64,000 nucleotides of DNA. It comes from Brevundimonas sp. (GTDB taxonomy: Bacteria; Pseudomonadota; Alphaproteobacteria; Caulobacterales; Caulobacteraceae). The stretch spans positions 124,001-188,000 of the forward strand of contig NZ_JAIXTC010000023.1 of the NCBI RefSeq assembly GCF_027484365.1. The letters run 5' to 3'. Numbering within the stretch: the first letter of the stretch is position 1; every line of letters starts with the position of its first letter. Made by a program: the position numbers and the translations under genes. Shown here piece by piece: positions 33,812 to 41,341 of this stretch. The notes beneath the pieces were generated by a model. It saw nothing but the letters and a program-made list of their open reading frames with translations, was not told where the DNA came from and did not search any database.

Positions 33812-34462
33812 TCAATCCAGCGAGAAGACCGAACTGCGCTTGATGGCGAAGTCCTCCAGTTCGCGCGTGGTCGGCACCTGGTACTCGGCCAGATGCGTCA
33901 GGCCGTCGGTGCGGAAATAGGTCCGGTGCGGATCGCCGATGAAGACCTGAGAGCCCTGAGCCCGTGCCTGTCTCAGCCATGCCATGACCCGCTCGGTCAT
34001 CGGCTTCTCGTAGCAGACGTCGCCGGCGCAGATCACGTCGACCTCGGGCGGGGCGGCGTCCAGCAGGTTCCGGTCGATGAAGGACAGGCTCACCCCGTTG
34101 GCTTCGGCGTTCAGCATCACCGCCGCCTCGCACAAGGGGTCGATGTCGGCGCACAGGACACTCGCTGCGCCCGCCTTCATCGCGGCGACCCCGACCAGTC
34201 CCGACCCGGTCGCGAAATCGACGACCGTCTTCCCGGCGAACGTCCCGGGGTTATCCAGCACCCAGCGCGCCAGCCCCTGTCCGCCCGACCAGGCGAAGGC
34301 CCAGAACGGCGGGGGCAGGCCCAGTTCGCCCAGCTCCTCCTCCGTCAGCTTCCAGATCGGGGTGATCTCGTCGGCCAGCCAGAGCGAGATCTCCGGCGCA
34401 TGCGGCACGGCCTGCAGCCGGGTGTTGGCCAGGATGAAGGCGGCGGGATCGGTGATGGTCAC
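33812..34462 (-). CDS. Class I SAM methyltransferase, ETF-beta lysine methyltransferase (METTL20) type
   Basis: A 216-residue methyltransferase from GTG 34462. The N-terminal FILANTRLQAVPHAPEISLW and PPPFWAFAWSGGQGLARWVL blocks match bacterial relatives of METTL20/ETFBKMT, which methylate lysines of the electron-transfer flavoprotein beta subunit. The SAM-binding loop is VVDFATGSGLVGVAAMKAG, followed by ADIDPLCEAA and the catalytic-region ICAGDVCYEK. The start codon overlaps the stop of the upstream desaturase gene (34459-34462). A ribosomal L11-type or small-molecule substrate is the alternative. Confidence 0.8.
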   Translation of the reverse strand: MTITDPAAFILANTRLQAVPHAPEISLWLADEITPIWKLTEEELGELGLPPPFWAFAWSGGQGLARWVLDNPGTFAGKTVVDFATGSGLVGVAAMKAGAASVLCADIDPLCEAAVMLNAEANGVSLSFIDRNLLDAAPPEVDVICAGDVCYEKPMTERVMAWLRQARAQGSQVFIGDPHRTYFRTDGLTHLAEYQVPTTRELEDFAIKRSSVFSLD

Positions 34463-35415
34463 GCGGTCTCGGTGACCCGTGCGGAGGCGGCTTTGCGCAG
34501 CACGCTGACGTATCCGGACGCCACCTCCATCCGCGTACCGGGCTCCGTCGTCCGCAGCGCCCTGTGCAGGCGCGGCAGGTTCCAGCAGGGGACGTGCATG
34601 AACAGATGATGTTCGGCGTGGAAATTCACCCAGTAGGGGGCGATCAGCGCACGTTCCCACAGGCTCGCCCGGGTCGTCCGGGCGGCGCGGAAGGGATCGG
34701 TCGCCGAGCCCTCGACGCAGGCGTGTTCGGCGATGTTCCTAAGGCGCGTCACCAGCGGAAACCAGGTCGCCATCGGCAGGAGCCACAGGGCGAAATACGC
34801 CCACCAGACGCCGACCAGGCTGAAGGCCAGCAACATGGCGGCATTGACCAGGAGGAAGGCGGCGACGGACCGGCCTGTGACGATGGCGTCGTAGGCGTGA
34901 GCCTCTCCGCCGGCCGATCGCTTTCGCAGGACCGCCAGCGGCAACAGAACCCGCTGCTTGAAGAAGGTCTGGCCGGTCAGGTCGCGGATCATCTTGCGCC
35001 GCAGGGAGGTGGCCGAGACGGGGAAGGGCGCCGACAGGACCAGATCGGGGTCCTCCGGCTGCTGGGCGAACCGGTGGTGCGACAGGTGATAGGGGCGATA
35101 GGCGTCCAGCGACGCCCCGATCGGCACGGCGCAGAGCCAATGGCCGAGAAAGTCGTTGAGCCTGAGATTTTTCGCCAGCGCCCCGTGCGCGGCCTCGTGC
35201 ATCAGGATGGCGAGGCCCAGCTGGCGGGTCCCGATGATCATGACGCTGAGCGGGATCAGGATTGGCTGCCAGATGCCCGCCGCGATGGCCAAGGCGATGA
35301 CGCCCCAGCAATGGAGGACGAGCAGCGGGCCCTTCCAGATGGAGCGCGTCTGGAACGGCGCCCATTCGTCGGGCGCGAAGACCTCGGCGGGCGATATGCG
35401 AGGGGCAGCGGACAT
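34459..35415 (-). CDS. Membrane fatty acid desaturase family protein
   Basis: A 318-residue integral membrane di-iron desaturase or hydroxylase. The three histidine boxes are complete: HEAAHG, HLSHHRF and, near the C-terminus, FHAEHHLFMHVPCWNLPRLH. Hydrophobic pairs such as LLVLHCWGVIALAIAAGIW and LVNAAMLLAFSLVGVWWAYF form the membrane core. The C-terminal box of NFHAEHH form resembles the fatty acid desaturase / beta-carotene hydroxylase clan. ATG 35415 fits the family; an ATG 12 codons earlier is possible. It is translationally coupled to the downstream methyltransferase. Confidence 0.85.
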   Translation of the reverse strand: MSAAPRISPAEVFAPDEWAPFQTRSIWKGPLLVLHCWGVIALAIAAGIWQPILIPLSVMIIGTRQLGLAILMHEAAHGALAKNLRLNDFLGHWLCAVPIGASLDAYRPYHLSHHRFAQQPEDPDLVLSAPFPVSATSLRRKMIRDLTGQTFFKQRVLLPLAVLRKRSAGGEAHAYDAIVTGRSVAAFLLVNAAMLLAFSLVGVWWAYFALWLLPMATWFPLVTRLRNIAEHACVEGSATDPFRAARTTRASLWERALIAPYWVNFHAEHHLFMHVPCWNLPRLHRALRTTEPGTRMEVASGYVSVLRKAASARVTETA

Positions 35416-35474
35416 GAAGGCGATGATAGGCCGCCACCGGTCCGGGACCAAGCGGATGGATGTATGTCAGCACC

Positions 35475-35528
35475 ACCTGACAAAAGTCATGTTGACCTGA
35501 CAAAATGGTCGTGTAAGGTGCTCCTTAC
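35475..35528 (+). promoter_or_regulatory. Direct repeats and palindrome upstream of the membrane protein/HTH/hydrolase operon
   Basis: ACCTGACAAAA occurs twice, at 35475-35485 and 35495-35505, exactly 20 bases apart, i.e. on the same DNA face. A perfect 6-bp palindrome GTAAGG-TGCT-CCTTAC follows at 35513-35528, just before the AAAGGAG ribosome binding site. TTGACC at 35492-35497 could be a -35 box, placing the -10 at about 35514-35519 within the palindrome. The HTH protein of the operon is the obvious candidate to bind here. A related CCTTACAAGGA lies before the hydrolase gene at 36160-36170. Confidence 0.45.
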
Positions 35529-35542
35529 AAAGGAGATGCCTC

Positions 35543-35947
35543 ATGGCTTCGTGGAAGACACTGGATCCGGCGCACAAACGCTATGTCATCCGTACCAATC
35601 TGTTCATGGCGGGGTATGTCGCCGTCAACGTGGCGGCGATAACCGGCGCTTTCGACGAGATCATCGGCACCTCCGCCGGGATCATACTCGGCCTTTGTGT
35701 CGCCGCGCCGATCGCGGGGCAGTTATGGGCCACGCTGTCGTTGATGAACGAGGCCGATGAGTTCGTGCGCGCCCTGACCGCCAAGCGGTTCGTCATCGCC
35801 TCCGGTCTGGCCATGGCCCTGTTCAGCGGCTGGGGCTTCGCCGAGAGCTACGGCGGCGCGCCCCATGCGCCAGGCTGGATCATCTATCCGCTGTTCTGGG
35901 GCCTGTTCTGTCTGGTGTCGCCGTTCGTGAAGAGCAGCGGCCGATGA
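35543..35947 (+). CDS. Small membrane protein of an HTH-linked operon
   Basis: A 134-residue protein with four hydrophobic segments (TNLFMAGYVAVNVAAITGAF; GTSAGIILGLCVAAPIAGQL; RFVIASGLAMALFSGWGFAE; GWIIYPLFWGLFCLVSPF). The motif LMNEADEFVRALTAKRF in the cytoplasmic loop is characteristic of small membrane proteins encoded with an XRE regulator. The stop overlaps the start of the HTH gene by 4 bases. ATG 35543 has a good AAAGGAG site. The function is not known. Confidence 0.8.
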   Translation: MASWKTLDPAHKRYVIRTNLFMAGYVAVNVAAITGAFDEIIGTSAGIILGLCVAAPIAGQLWATLSLMNEADEFVRALTAKRFVIASGLAMALFSGWGFAESYGGAPHAPGWIIYPLFWGLFCLVSPFVKSSGR

Positions 35948-36141
35948 AGAACACTCTGCGCGAACTCCGCACCGGCAAGGGCTGGACCCAGGAACAGCTG
36001 GGTCAGGCGCTCGGCGTCTCGCGCCAGGCTGTCAACGCCCTGGAGACCGAGAAACACGACCCTTCTCTCGACCTCGCCTACCGCATCGCCGCCCTGTTCG
36101 AGCGGCCGGTGGAAGACGTTTTCGACAATCCCCACGCCTGA
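35944..36141 (+). CDS. XRE-family HTH transcriptional regulator, short
   Basis: A 65-residue protein made of a single Cro/C1-type helix-turn-helix: LRTGKGWTQEQLGQALGVSR, then QAVNALETEKHDPSLDLAYR and IAALFERPVEDVFD. It matches the short YgzD-like regulators that accompany small membrane proteins. It overlaps the membrane-protein gene and precedes the hydrolase by 34 bases. Probably it autoregulates the operon through the palindrome and repeats just upstream of 35543. Confidence 0.92.
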   Translation: MKNTLRELRTGKGWTQEQLGQALGVSRQAVNALETEKHDPSLDLAYRIAALFERPVEDVFDNPHA

Positions 36142-36175
36142 CCGTTCGTCAGGATAACCTTACAAGGACATCGCC

Positions 36176-37117
36176 ATGCTGCATCTCCGCCACCTCGTCG
36201 GGCGTTCGACCCTGCGCGCCCTCTTCCTGGCCTCGGCCGCCGCCCTGGCCGTCGGCGGCGCCGCTTTCGCCGTCAACGCCCATGCCGAGCCGACCTCCGC
36301 GCTTCAAGCGGCTCCCTTCGCCTCCGACCGTCTATCGGTCGAGGTAATCGGCTCCGGTCCGGACGTCATCCTGATCCCGGGCCTCGCCTCCTCGCGCGAG
36401 GTCTGGCGGCCGCTGGCGATGCGTCTGGCCGCCACGCACCGGGTGCATCTGGTCCAGCTCGCGGGCTTTGCCGGCGAGCCCTGGAGCCATGGCGACGGCC
36501 CGTTCGTCGCGCCGGAGGTCGAGGAACTGGCTCGCTATGTCGCCGAAGCGGGTCTCGATAAGCCCGCCGTCATCGGCCACTCGATGGGCGGCCTGAGCGG
36601 CTTGCTGCTGGCCCAGTCGCATCCCGACAGCGTCGGCCGGCTGATGATCGTCGATGCCCTGCCCTTCTACAGCGCCCTGTTCGGCCCGACCGTCACCGCC
36701 GAACAGGCCCGGCCGTTCGCGGCCCAGGCGTCTGCGATGATCCTGTCGGCCGACGAGACCGCCTTCCGCGCGCAACAGGTCCAGAGCGCCGTCGGCCTCG
36801 CCCGCGATCCCGCCACGCGTGCGGCCATGGTCGACTGGTCGATGGCCAGCGACCGTCACGCGGTCGCCGCCGCCATGACCGACGTCATGACCACGGACGC
36901 GCGTCCGGGTCTGGCCGCCATGACGACTTCGGTCACAGCCCTCTACGCCACCGATGCCGATGGCGGACCGCCGCCCGCCATGGCCCAGGCCCTGTGGGAG
37001 CAGGAGTACGCCGCCCTCCCCGGCGTGAAGGTGGTCCGCGTCGACGCCAGCCGTCATTTCATCATGGCCGACCAGCCGGCCCGCTTCGACGAACTGGTCG
37101 ACGAGTTCCTGAGGTAG
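36176..37117 (+). CDS. Secreted alpha/beta hydrolase
   Basis: A 313-residue alpha/beta-hydrolase-fold protein with a long N-terminal signal segment (RALFLASAAALAVGGAAFAV, cleavage near NAHAEP). The oxyanion region is VILIPGLASSREVW, the nucleophile elbow is VIGHSMGGLSGLL, an acidic residue lies near ATDADGGPP and the catalytic His is in DASRHFIMADQP. Substrate unknown. The ribosome binding site is in ACCTTACAAGGACATC, resembling the palindrome at the head of the operon. It is the last gene of the unit. Confidence 0.85.
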   Translation: MLHLRHLVGRSTLRALFLASAAALAVGGAAFAVNAHAEPTSALQAAPFASDRLSVEVIGSGPDVILIPGLASSREVWRPLAMRLAATHRVHLVQLAGFAGEPWSHGDGPFVAPEVEELARYVAEAGLDKPAVIGHSMGGLSGLLLAQSHPDSVGRLMIVDALPFYSALFGPTVTAEQARPFAAQASAMILSADETAFRAQQVQSAVGLARDPATRAAMVDWSMASDRHAVAAAMTDVMTTDARPGLAAMTTSVTALYATDADGGPPPAMAQALWEQEYAALPGVKVVRVDASRHFIMADQPARFDELVDEFLR

Positions 37118-37120
37118 GCG

Positions 37121-37957
37121 TCAGGCGCCGGCGGGCTGGGGCTTGGGCTCGCCGGCGAACTCGTCGGCATAGGCGGGGGCCAGCAGGGCGCGGAACGCGC
37201 TCTGCGGCACCGTGACCTGGTATGATCCGTCGGAGTAGGGGCCGACCTGATAGGGGCCGATCAGGAAGACCAGACCGCCGGCCTTCCCGGGCGTTGTCCC
37301 CTGCGCAAGCACAAAGGGAAGGCTCTCAGCCCGCGGGCATTTCCACATCTCGCTACCGGTCAGGGAGACGGTCTCGGCCTGGGGGTCGCGCGTCTTCTTC
37401 TCGGCATTGATGGCGGCGCACAGGGCGACGTCCAGGGCCGACAGATCGCCGGCCTTGGTGAACAGCTCGGCCGCGCCCACCTCGCGCTTCAGCGCCTTGT
37501 CCCAGAGGATGGCGGCGAAGGACGAATTGGGGTGGGCCCCGCCCGTGTATTCGGAATCCGTCCGGATCAGGCTGAACAGCTTGCCGGTCTCGGCGCCGGG
37601 CGTGACTTCGATCGACTTGTCATAGGCGCCCATGCCCTCGTCGCCGCCGGCCTCGGTGCGGTCGGCCTGGGCCCCCTCGGAGAATTCGCGCAGGTCGCGG
37701 ACCGCAGCGGCGTAGAGGCGGGCGTGAAGATCAGGCTGGGCCTTGATCGCGACCGGCAGGGTCAGGCTGACCTCGGCGAACGGCGTCTTGGACTCGAAGG
37801 CCATCGGGGCGGCGGCGTCCGCCGGGGTGATGACCGGACCCGTTCCTGCGGTCGCAGCCGGAGGCGCGGCCTTGTCCTCGGCCTTGTCGCGATTGCAGCC
37901 GGCCAGGCTCGCGGCGATGGCGAGGCTCAGGACCGTGAGGCGAAACGGCGTGGACAT
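37121..37957 (-). CDS. DUF3298/RsiV-like lipoprotein
   Basis: A 278-residue lipoprotein: the signal LTVLSLAIAASLAGCNRD has a lipobox with Cys about 20 residues in. An Ala/Pro linker is followed by the DUF4163/DUF3298 type domain, seen in FSLIRTDSEYTGGAHPNSSF, a block shared with RsiV/YbbK-like proteins, and GLVFLIGPYQVGPYSDGSYQ with the C-terminal VTVPQSAFRALL. In RsiV the domain senses lysozyme, but most family members are uncharacterised. ATG 37957 or the in-frame ATG 37969 may start it. It faces the hydrolase gene with only a 3-base gap. Confidence 0.8.
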   Translation of the reverse strand: MSTPFRLTVLSLAIAASLAGCNRDKAEDKAAPPAATAGTGPVITPADAAAPMAFESKTPFAEVSLTLPVAIKAQPDLHARLYAAAVRDLREFSEGAQADRTEAGGDEGMGAYDKSIEVTPGAETGKLFSLIRTDSEYTGGAHPNSSFAAILWDKALKREVGAAELFTKAGDLSALDVALCAAINAEKKTRDPQAETVSLTGSEMWKCPRAESLPFVLAQGTTPGKAGGLVFLIGPYQVGPYSDGSYQVTVPQSAFRALLAPAYADEFAGEPKPQPAGA

Positions 37958-37984
37958 GGATGCGATCATGGGGCGATCTCCGGA

Positions 37985-39010
37985 CTAGACAGGCAGTGAT
38001 ACGGCGCCGAGGGCGATGGCCGCCAGCAGGATCAGTCCTGCCTCGCGGTTCGACTTGAACAGGGTCAGGGCCAGGGCGCCGTCTTCGGGCTTCAACGTGC
38101 GCACCTGCCAGGCCAGGTGGGCGGCGTAAGCGACCAGACCGGCGAAGAAGAGCAGGCTCAATCCGGCGACCGCGCCCGCCGCTCCGGCCGACAGCACGGC
38201 CAGGCCGTAGAAGGCCGCAACGCCGCCTTTCACGCCCTTGCCCAGCCGCCGGGCCGAGGACTTCACCCCGACCATGGCGTCGTCCTCGATATCCTGCAGG
38301 GCGTAGAGGGTGTCGTAGCCGAGGGTCCAGAACACCCCGCCGTGGTAGAGGAGGAAGGCCGCAATCGTGATCTGCCCGGGCGTCAGTAGCCATTCGCTAT
38401 CGACGCGGTAGACATCTCGGACGGCATATCCCGCATCGATTTGGGCCAGCCACATGGCCAGTCCCATCCCTCCCGTCGCCGCCGCAAAACCCATCAGCGC
38501 GCCCCAGTTGAACGTCAGCCCCAGCCACGCCTGCGGCCACCAGGTGATCCGCTTCATGAAGGGATAGGCCGCCACCAGCGCCAGCGAACCCACGCCGAGC
38601 AGGATCGCCGTCCAGTTCAACGTCAGCAGGATCAGCAGGCTGACGAGGCTGCATCCGACCACGAAGGCCCAGGCCTGTTTCACGCTGATCCGGCCCGACG
38701 GGATCGGCCGTGCGGCTGTGCGGGCGACCTTCGCGTCGATGTCCCGATCGACGATGTCGTTGAAGGCGCAGCCCGCGGACCGCATCAGACAGGCCCCGAT
38801 GGCGAAGCCGAGGAACAGCCACAGGTCATTCAGGTCCGGCGTCGTCCGGGACTGAGCCAGGGCCAGCGTGATCCCCTGCCACCCCGGCAACAGCAGCAGC
38901 CAGATACCGATGGGCCGGTCGAACCGACCCAGTTTGAGCCAGGGCTTCAGGCCTTCGGGCGCGCGGGCGTCGACCCAGTTGTGGCCGGCGTCGGGGAGGG
39001 GGGCGGACAT
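37985..39010 (-). CDS. ubiA: 4-hydroxybenzoate polyprenyltransferase
   Basis: UbiA prenylates 4-hydroxybenzoate in ubiquinone synthesis. The 341-residue membrane protein has both Asp-rich motifs: AFNDIVDRDIDAKVARTAAR and, in the second half, DTLYALQDIEDDAMVGVKSS. Further signatures are RPIPSGRISVKQAW, WPQAWLGLTFNWGALMGFAA and an N-terminal LGRFDRPIGIWLLLLPGWQG. About eight or nine transmembrane helices are predictable. It stands alone, with the DUF3298 gene downstream. Confidence 0.95.
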   Translation of the reverse strand: MSAPLPDAGHNWVDARAPEGLKPWLKLGRFDRPIGIWLLLLPGWQGITLALAQSRTTPDLNDLWLFLGFAIGACLMRSAGCAFNDIVDRDIDAKVARTAARPIPSGRISVKQAWAFVVGCSLVSLLILLTLNWTAILLGVGSLALVAAYPFMKRITWWPQAWLGLTFNWGALMGFAAATGGMGLAMWLAQIDAGYAVRDVYRVDSEWLLTPGQITIAAFLLYHGGVFWTLGYDTLYALQDIEDDAMVGVKSSARRLGKGVKGGVAAFYGLAVLSAGAAGAVAGLSLLFFAGLVAYAAHLAWQVRTLKPEDGALALTLFKSNREAGLILLAAIALGAVSLPV

Positions 39011-39046
39011 GGTGGACGGATAGCACTCCGTCCGCCCGGCGTCAGG

Positions 39047-39502
39047 TCACAGGTCGAGCCGATCCCGCGCGTTGAGCGCCAGATAGACGCAGATGGCCAG
39101 AAGTCCGACGTCCTTGGCCAGGAACTGACCCGTCGAACCCAGGGCGGGGAAGCCGTAGCCGTCCTGCCAGACGCCGGGCGCGGTGAAGAAGAAGCTCAGC
39201 GTGACGACAAAGGTCGCCACCCCCATCAGGGCGCCCAGCAGTCCGGCCCACGGGAACCGGCCGCCTATGGCGATCAGGATGCCCGCGGTGATTTCCAGAA
39301 CCCCGATCACCGCGGAGGCACCGCCGACGCCGACCAGCGGATACAGCCATCCGAACAGCCAATAGTCCTCGGCGATGCCGCGCACCCCCTCGGCCTCATA
39401 GGGCAGGAATTTCATATAGCCGAACCACAGCAGGATCAGCGCGATGCCGAACCGCAGGGCGGCGCGGCCGTCGAGGCGGGACAGGGATTGGGACGGGGTC
39501 AT
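39047..39502 (-). CDS. DUF417 (YkgB/RclC-like) membrane protein
   Basis: A 151-residue membrane protein with four hydrophobic helices. ALRFGIALILLWFGYMKFLP with the following YEAEGVRGIAEDYWLFGWLY is the DUF417/DoxX-like signature, and VIGVLEITAGILIAIGGRFP is the second helix pair. In E. coli, RclC of this family belongs to a reactive-chlorine response, but no other rcl gene is visible here. ATG 39502 (MTPSQSLSRLDGRAAL) is chosen over an ATG 16 codons earlier. Confidence 0.85.
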   Translation of the reverse strand: MTPSQSLSRLDGRAALRFGIALILLWFGYMKFLPYEAEGVRGIAEDYWLFGWLYPLVGVGGASAVIGVLEITAGILIAIGGRFPWAGLLGALMGVATFVVTLSFFFTAPGVWQDGYGFPALGSTGQFLAKDVGLLAICVYLALNARDRLDL

Positions 39503-39562
39503 GGGCGCTCCGGTGGCGGTTCGCCCCGGGTTCGCCGCCGGATCCCGCAAGGTTACGCCGGT

Positions 39563-40024
39563 CTAGCCCCGGCGCACCAGCAGGACACCGCCGATCACCA
39601 GGGCCACGCCCGCCAGCCGGGTCAGGCTGATCGGTGCCTGGGGCACCCCAAGGGCGCCGAAATGGTCGAGAACGAGGCTGATCATCAATTGGCCCGCGAC
39701 CATCAGGGTGATGGTCGTCGCGACCCCGAGCCTTGGCACGGCCCAGGCCGCCGCGACCACGAAGATCGCGCCATACAGGCCTCCGACCCAGGCATACCAG
39801 GGCAGGGCTTTGGACGCTGCGATGTCCGGCCGCGTGTGAAGGATGGCGGCGAGAATCCCCAGGGCCGCCGTGCCCACGGCGAAGGAGACGAAGGCGGCGT
39901 TGACCGGGCTGGCCACGGCCGTCGCAAGCCGGGCGTTGGTCGGGGCCTGAAGGGCGGTGGCGCCGCCGGCGAGGACCACCGCCAGCATGGCCAGAAGCGG
40001 TGCGATCCCGGGTGCGAAGTTCAT
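39563..40024 (-). CDS. DMT family transporter, DUF606/YdcZ type
   Basis: A 153-residue membrane protein with five predicted helices. It begins PLLAMLAVVLAGGATALQAP with TNARLA directly after it, the conserved core of YdcZ/DUF606 half-size DMT transporters; PWYAWVGGLYGAIFVVAAAW and TITLMVAGQLMISLVLDHFG follow. Such proteins act as dimers, and the substrate is unknown. It is separated from the neighbouring Nudix gene by only 11 bases and may be co-transcribed with it. Confidence 0.85.
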   Translation of the reverse strand: MNFAPGIAPLLAMLAVVLAGGATALQAPTNARLATAVASPVNAAFVSFAVGTAALGILAAILHTRPDIAASKALPWYAWVGGLYGAIFVVAAAWAVPRLGVATTITLMVAGQLMISLVLDHFGALGVPQAPISLTRLAGVALVIGGVLLVRRG

Positions 40025-40035
40025 GGGATCACCCT

Positions 40036-40506
40036 CTACCAGCGCGGATCGACCGGCGCACCGCCGAACATCTCCGCCAGCCGCGACCGTGTCGACCGGT
40101 GGGCGTCCCCGGGCAGGGCGTCGGGATCGAACCAGCCGGTCTCCGCGATCTCGCCGTGATGGGTCAGCTCGCCCGGCTCGAAATGATCGAAGCGATAGAC
40201 CAGCACATGGTCGCCCTTGAAGAACCGCTCGTTCGAATGAACCGAGACCAGCCGGCCGGGCGACGTGGCCTTCAGCCCCGTCTCCTCGAACAGTTCGCGC
40301 GCCGCGGCGTCACCGGTGGCCTCGCCGCGATCGACCCCGCCGCCGGGCAGCCACCAGCCGGCCAGATAGGTGTGTTTCACCAGCATGACCCGCCCTTGCG
40401 CATCCACGGCCACCGAGCGCACGCCGAGCGTCATCCCGCGCTGGAGCCGGGACCAGGCAAAGAAGAGCGGTCGGGAGAAGGGCTCGATTCGGACGCGCCA
40501 GCTCAT
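40036..40506 (-). CDS. Nudix hydrolase
   Basis: A 156-residue Nudix-fold enzyme. The Nudix box is complete: GGGVDRGEATGDAAARELFE continuing ETGLKA, with the conserved REXXEE glutamates that bind magnesium. The flanking strands (MLVKHTYLAGWWLPGG; DHVLVYRFDHFEP) are typical. The substrate, probably a nucleoside diphosphate derivative, cannot be deduced. It is divergent from arsR, whose promoter lies in the 70-base gap. Confidence 0.9.
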   Translation of the reverse strand: MSWRVRIEPFSRPLFFAWSRLQRGMTLGVRSVAVDAQGRVMLVKHTYLAGWWLPGGGVDRGEATGDAAARELFEETGLKATSPGRLVSVHSNERFFKGDHVLVYRFDHFEPGELTHHGEIAETGWFDPDALPGDAHRSTRSRLAEMFGGAPVDPRW

Positions 40507-40542
40507 GGCTGCACGCTGCCAGACTTCCGGTTCGCCACCAAC

Positions 40543-40577
40543 TTGATCGCCATAACGATTCGATTATGCTGGAATTA
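40543..40577 (+). promoter_or_regulatory. arsR promoter with overlapping palindromic operator
   Basis: TTGATC (40543-40548) and TATGCT (40565-40570) are spaced by 16 bases. The imperfect palindrome CATAACGATTCGATTATG (40551-40568) overlaps the -10 box, the usual place for an ArsR operator. The arsR ATG lies only 7 bases beyond the -10 hexamer, so the transcript is probably leaderless or nearly so. These are sequence matches without experimental support. Confidence 0.5.
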
Positions 40578-40912
40578 TGGAATCTGAAGAGGCTCTGCTC
40601 GCTCTCGCCGCACTCGCCCAGCCGACGCGGCTGGATGCTGTCCGCTGCCTGGTGCGATGCGCGCCGGACGGGATCGCCGCCGGGGTCCTGGCCGAGCGAC
40701 TGGCGGTGCCGGCCAACACCCTGTCGTCCCACCTCAATGTTCTGGCCCAAGCCGGTCTGGTCCGGTCCGAGCGAAGCGGCCGCTCCATCGTCTATCGCGC
40801 GTCGCTGGATCGGCTGCGCGGCCTGATCCTGTTCCTGCTCGAAGACTGCTGCGCGGGTCGAGCCGACCTGTGCGACCCACTCCTGGCCGATCTGGCCGCC
40901 TGCCGCGCCTGA
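40577..40912 (+). CDS. arsR: Arsenic-responsive repressor ArsR
   Basis: A 111-residue winged-helix repressor that releases DNA on binding arsenite. The DNA-binding part is LAERLAVPANTLSSHLNVLA and RSERSGRSIVYRAS. Unlike E. coli ArsR, which uses a cysteine pair in the recognition helix, this protein has cysteines at the C-terminal end: Cys91, Cys92 and Cys99 in LLEDCCAGRADLCDPL. That arrangement is like the Acidithiobacillus ferrooxidans type. No good ribosome binding site is seen before the ATG, consistent with leaderless translation. It begins the ars operon. Confidence 0.9.
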   Translation: MESEEALLALAALAQPTRLDAVRCLVRCAPDGIAAGVLAERLAVPANTLSSHLNVLAQAGLVRSERSGRSIVYRASLDRLRGLILFLLEDCCAGRADLCDPLLADLAACRA

Positions 40913-40918
40913 GGCTCC

Positions 40919-41341
40919 ATGGACGTCGTCATCTATCACAACCCTGCCTGCGGAACGTCGCGTAACACCCTCGCCCTGATCCGCCACGTCGGGATCGAGC
41001 CTCATGTCATCGAGTATCTGAAGACCCCGCCCGGCCGCGCCCTGGTCGCCGGGATGGCGGCTCGCACCGGCCAACCCCTGCGCGCCCTGTTGAGAGAAAA
41101 GGGCACGCCCTTCGCAGACCTGGGGCTGGAGGATCCCGGCCTGACAGATGAGCAGCTGCTGGACGCCATCGAGGCGCATCCGGTCCTGCTGAACCGCCCG
41201 ATCGTGGTCACCCCGCGCGGGGTGAAGCTATGTCGTCCGTCGGAGGCCGTTCTGGACCTGCTGCCCGAAGACGGGCTGAAGCCCTTCGTCAAGGAAGACG
41301 GCGAGGTCGTCATCGACGAGACCGGACGCCGGGTCCGCTGA
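40919..41341 (+). CDS. arsC: Arsenate reductase, glutaredoxin-dependent
   Basis: ArsC reduces arsenate to arsenite using glutaredoxin. The 140-residue protein begins [19 protein letters not shown] with the catalytic Cys in the CGTSRN loop, and has the downstream arginines in [20 protein letters not shown] that bind the oxyanion. The length and motifs are those of the E. coli plasmid type. Its stop overlaps the first base of the following acr3 ATG. Confidence 0.95.
   Translation: MDVVIYHNPACGTSRNTLALIRHVGIEPHVIEYLKTPPGRALVAGMAARTGQPLRALLREKGTPFADLGLEDPGLTDEQLLDAIEAHPVLLNRPIVVTPRGVKLCRPSEAVLDLLPEDGLKPFVKEDGEVVIDETGRRVR

Noticed and set aside
38397..38822. Frame inside ubiA that could suggest a split gene
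   Set aside because: ubiA itself is intact from 39010 to 37985 with both Asp-rich motifs; the extra frame is a shadow.
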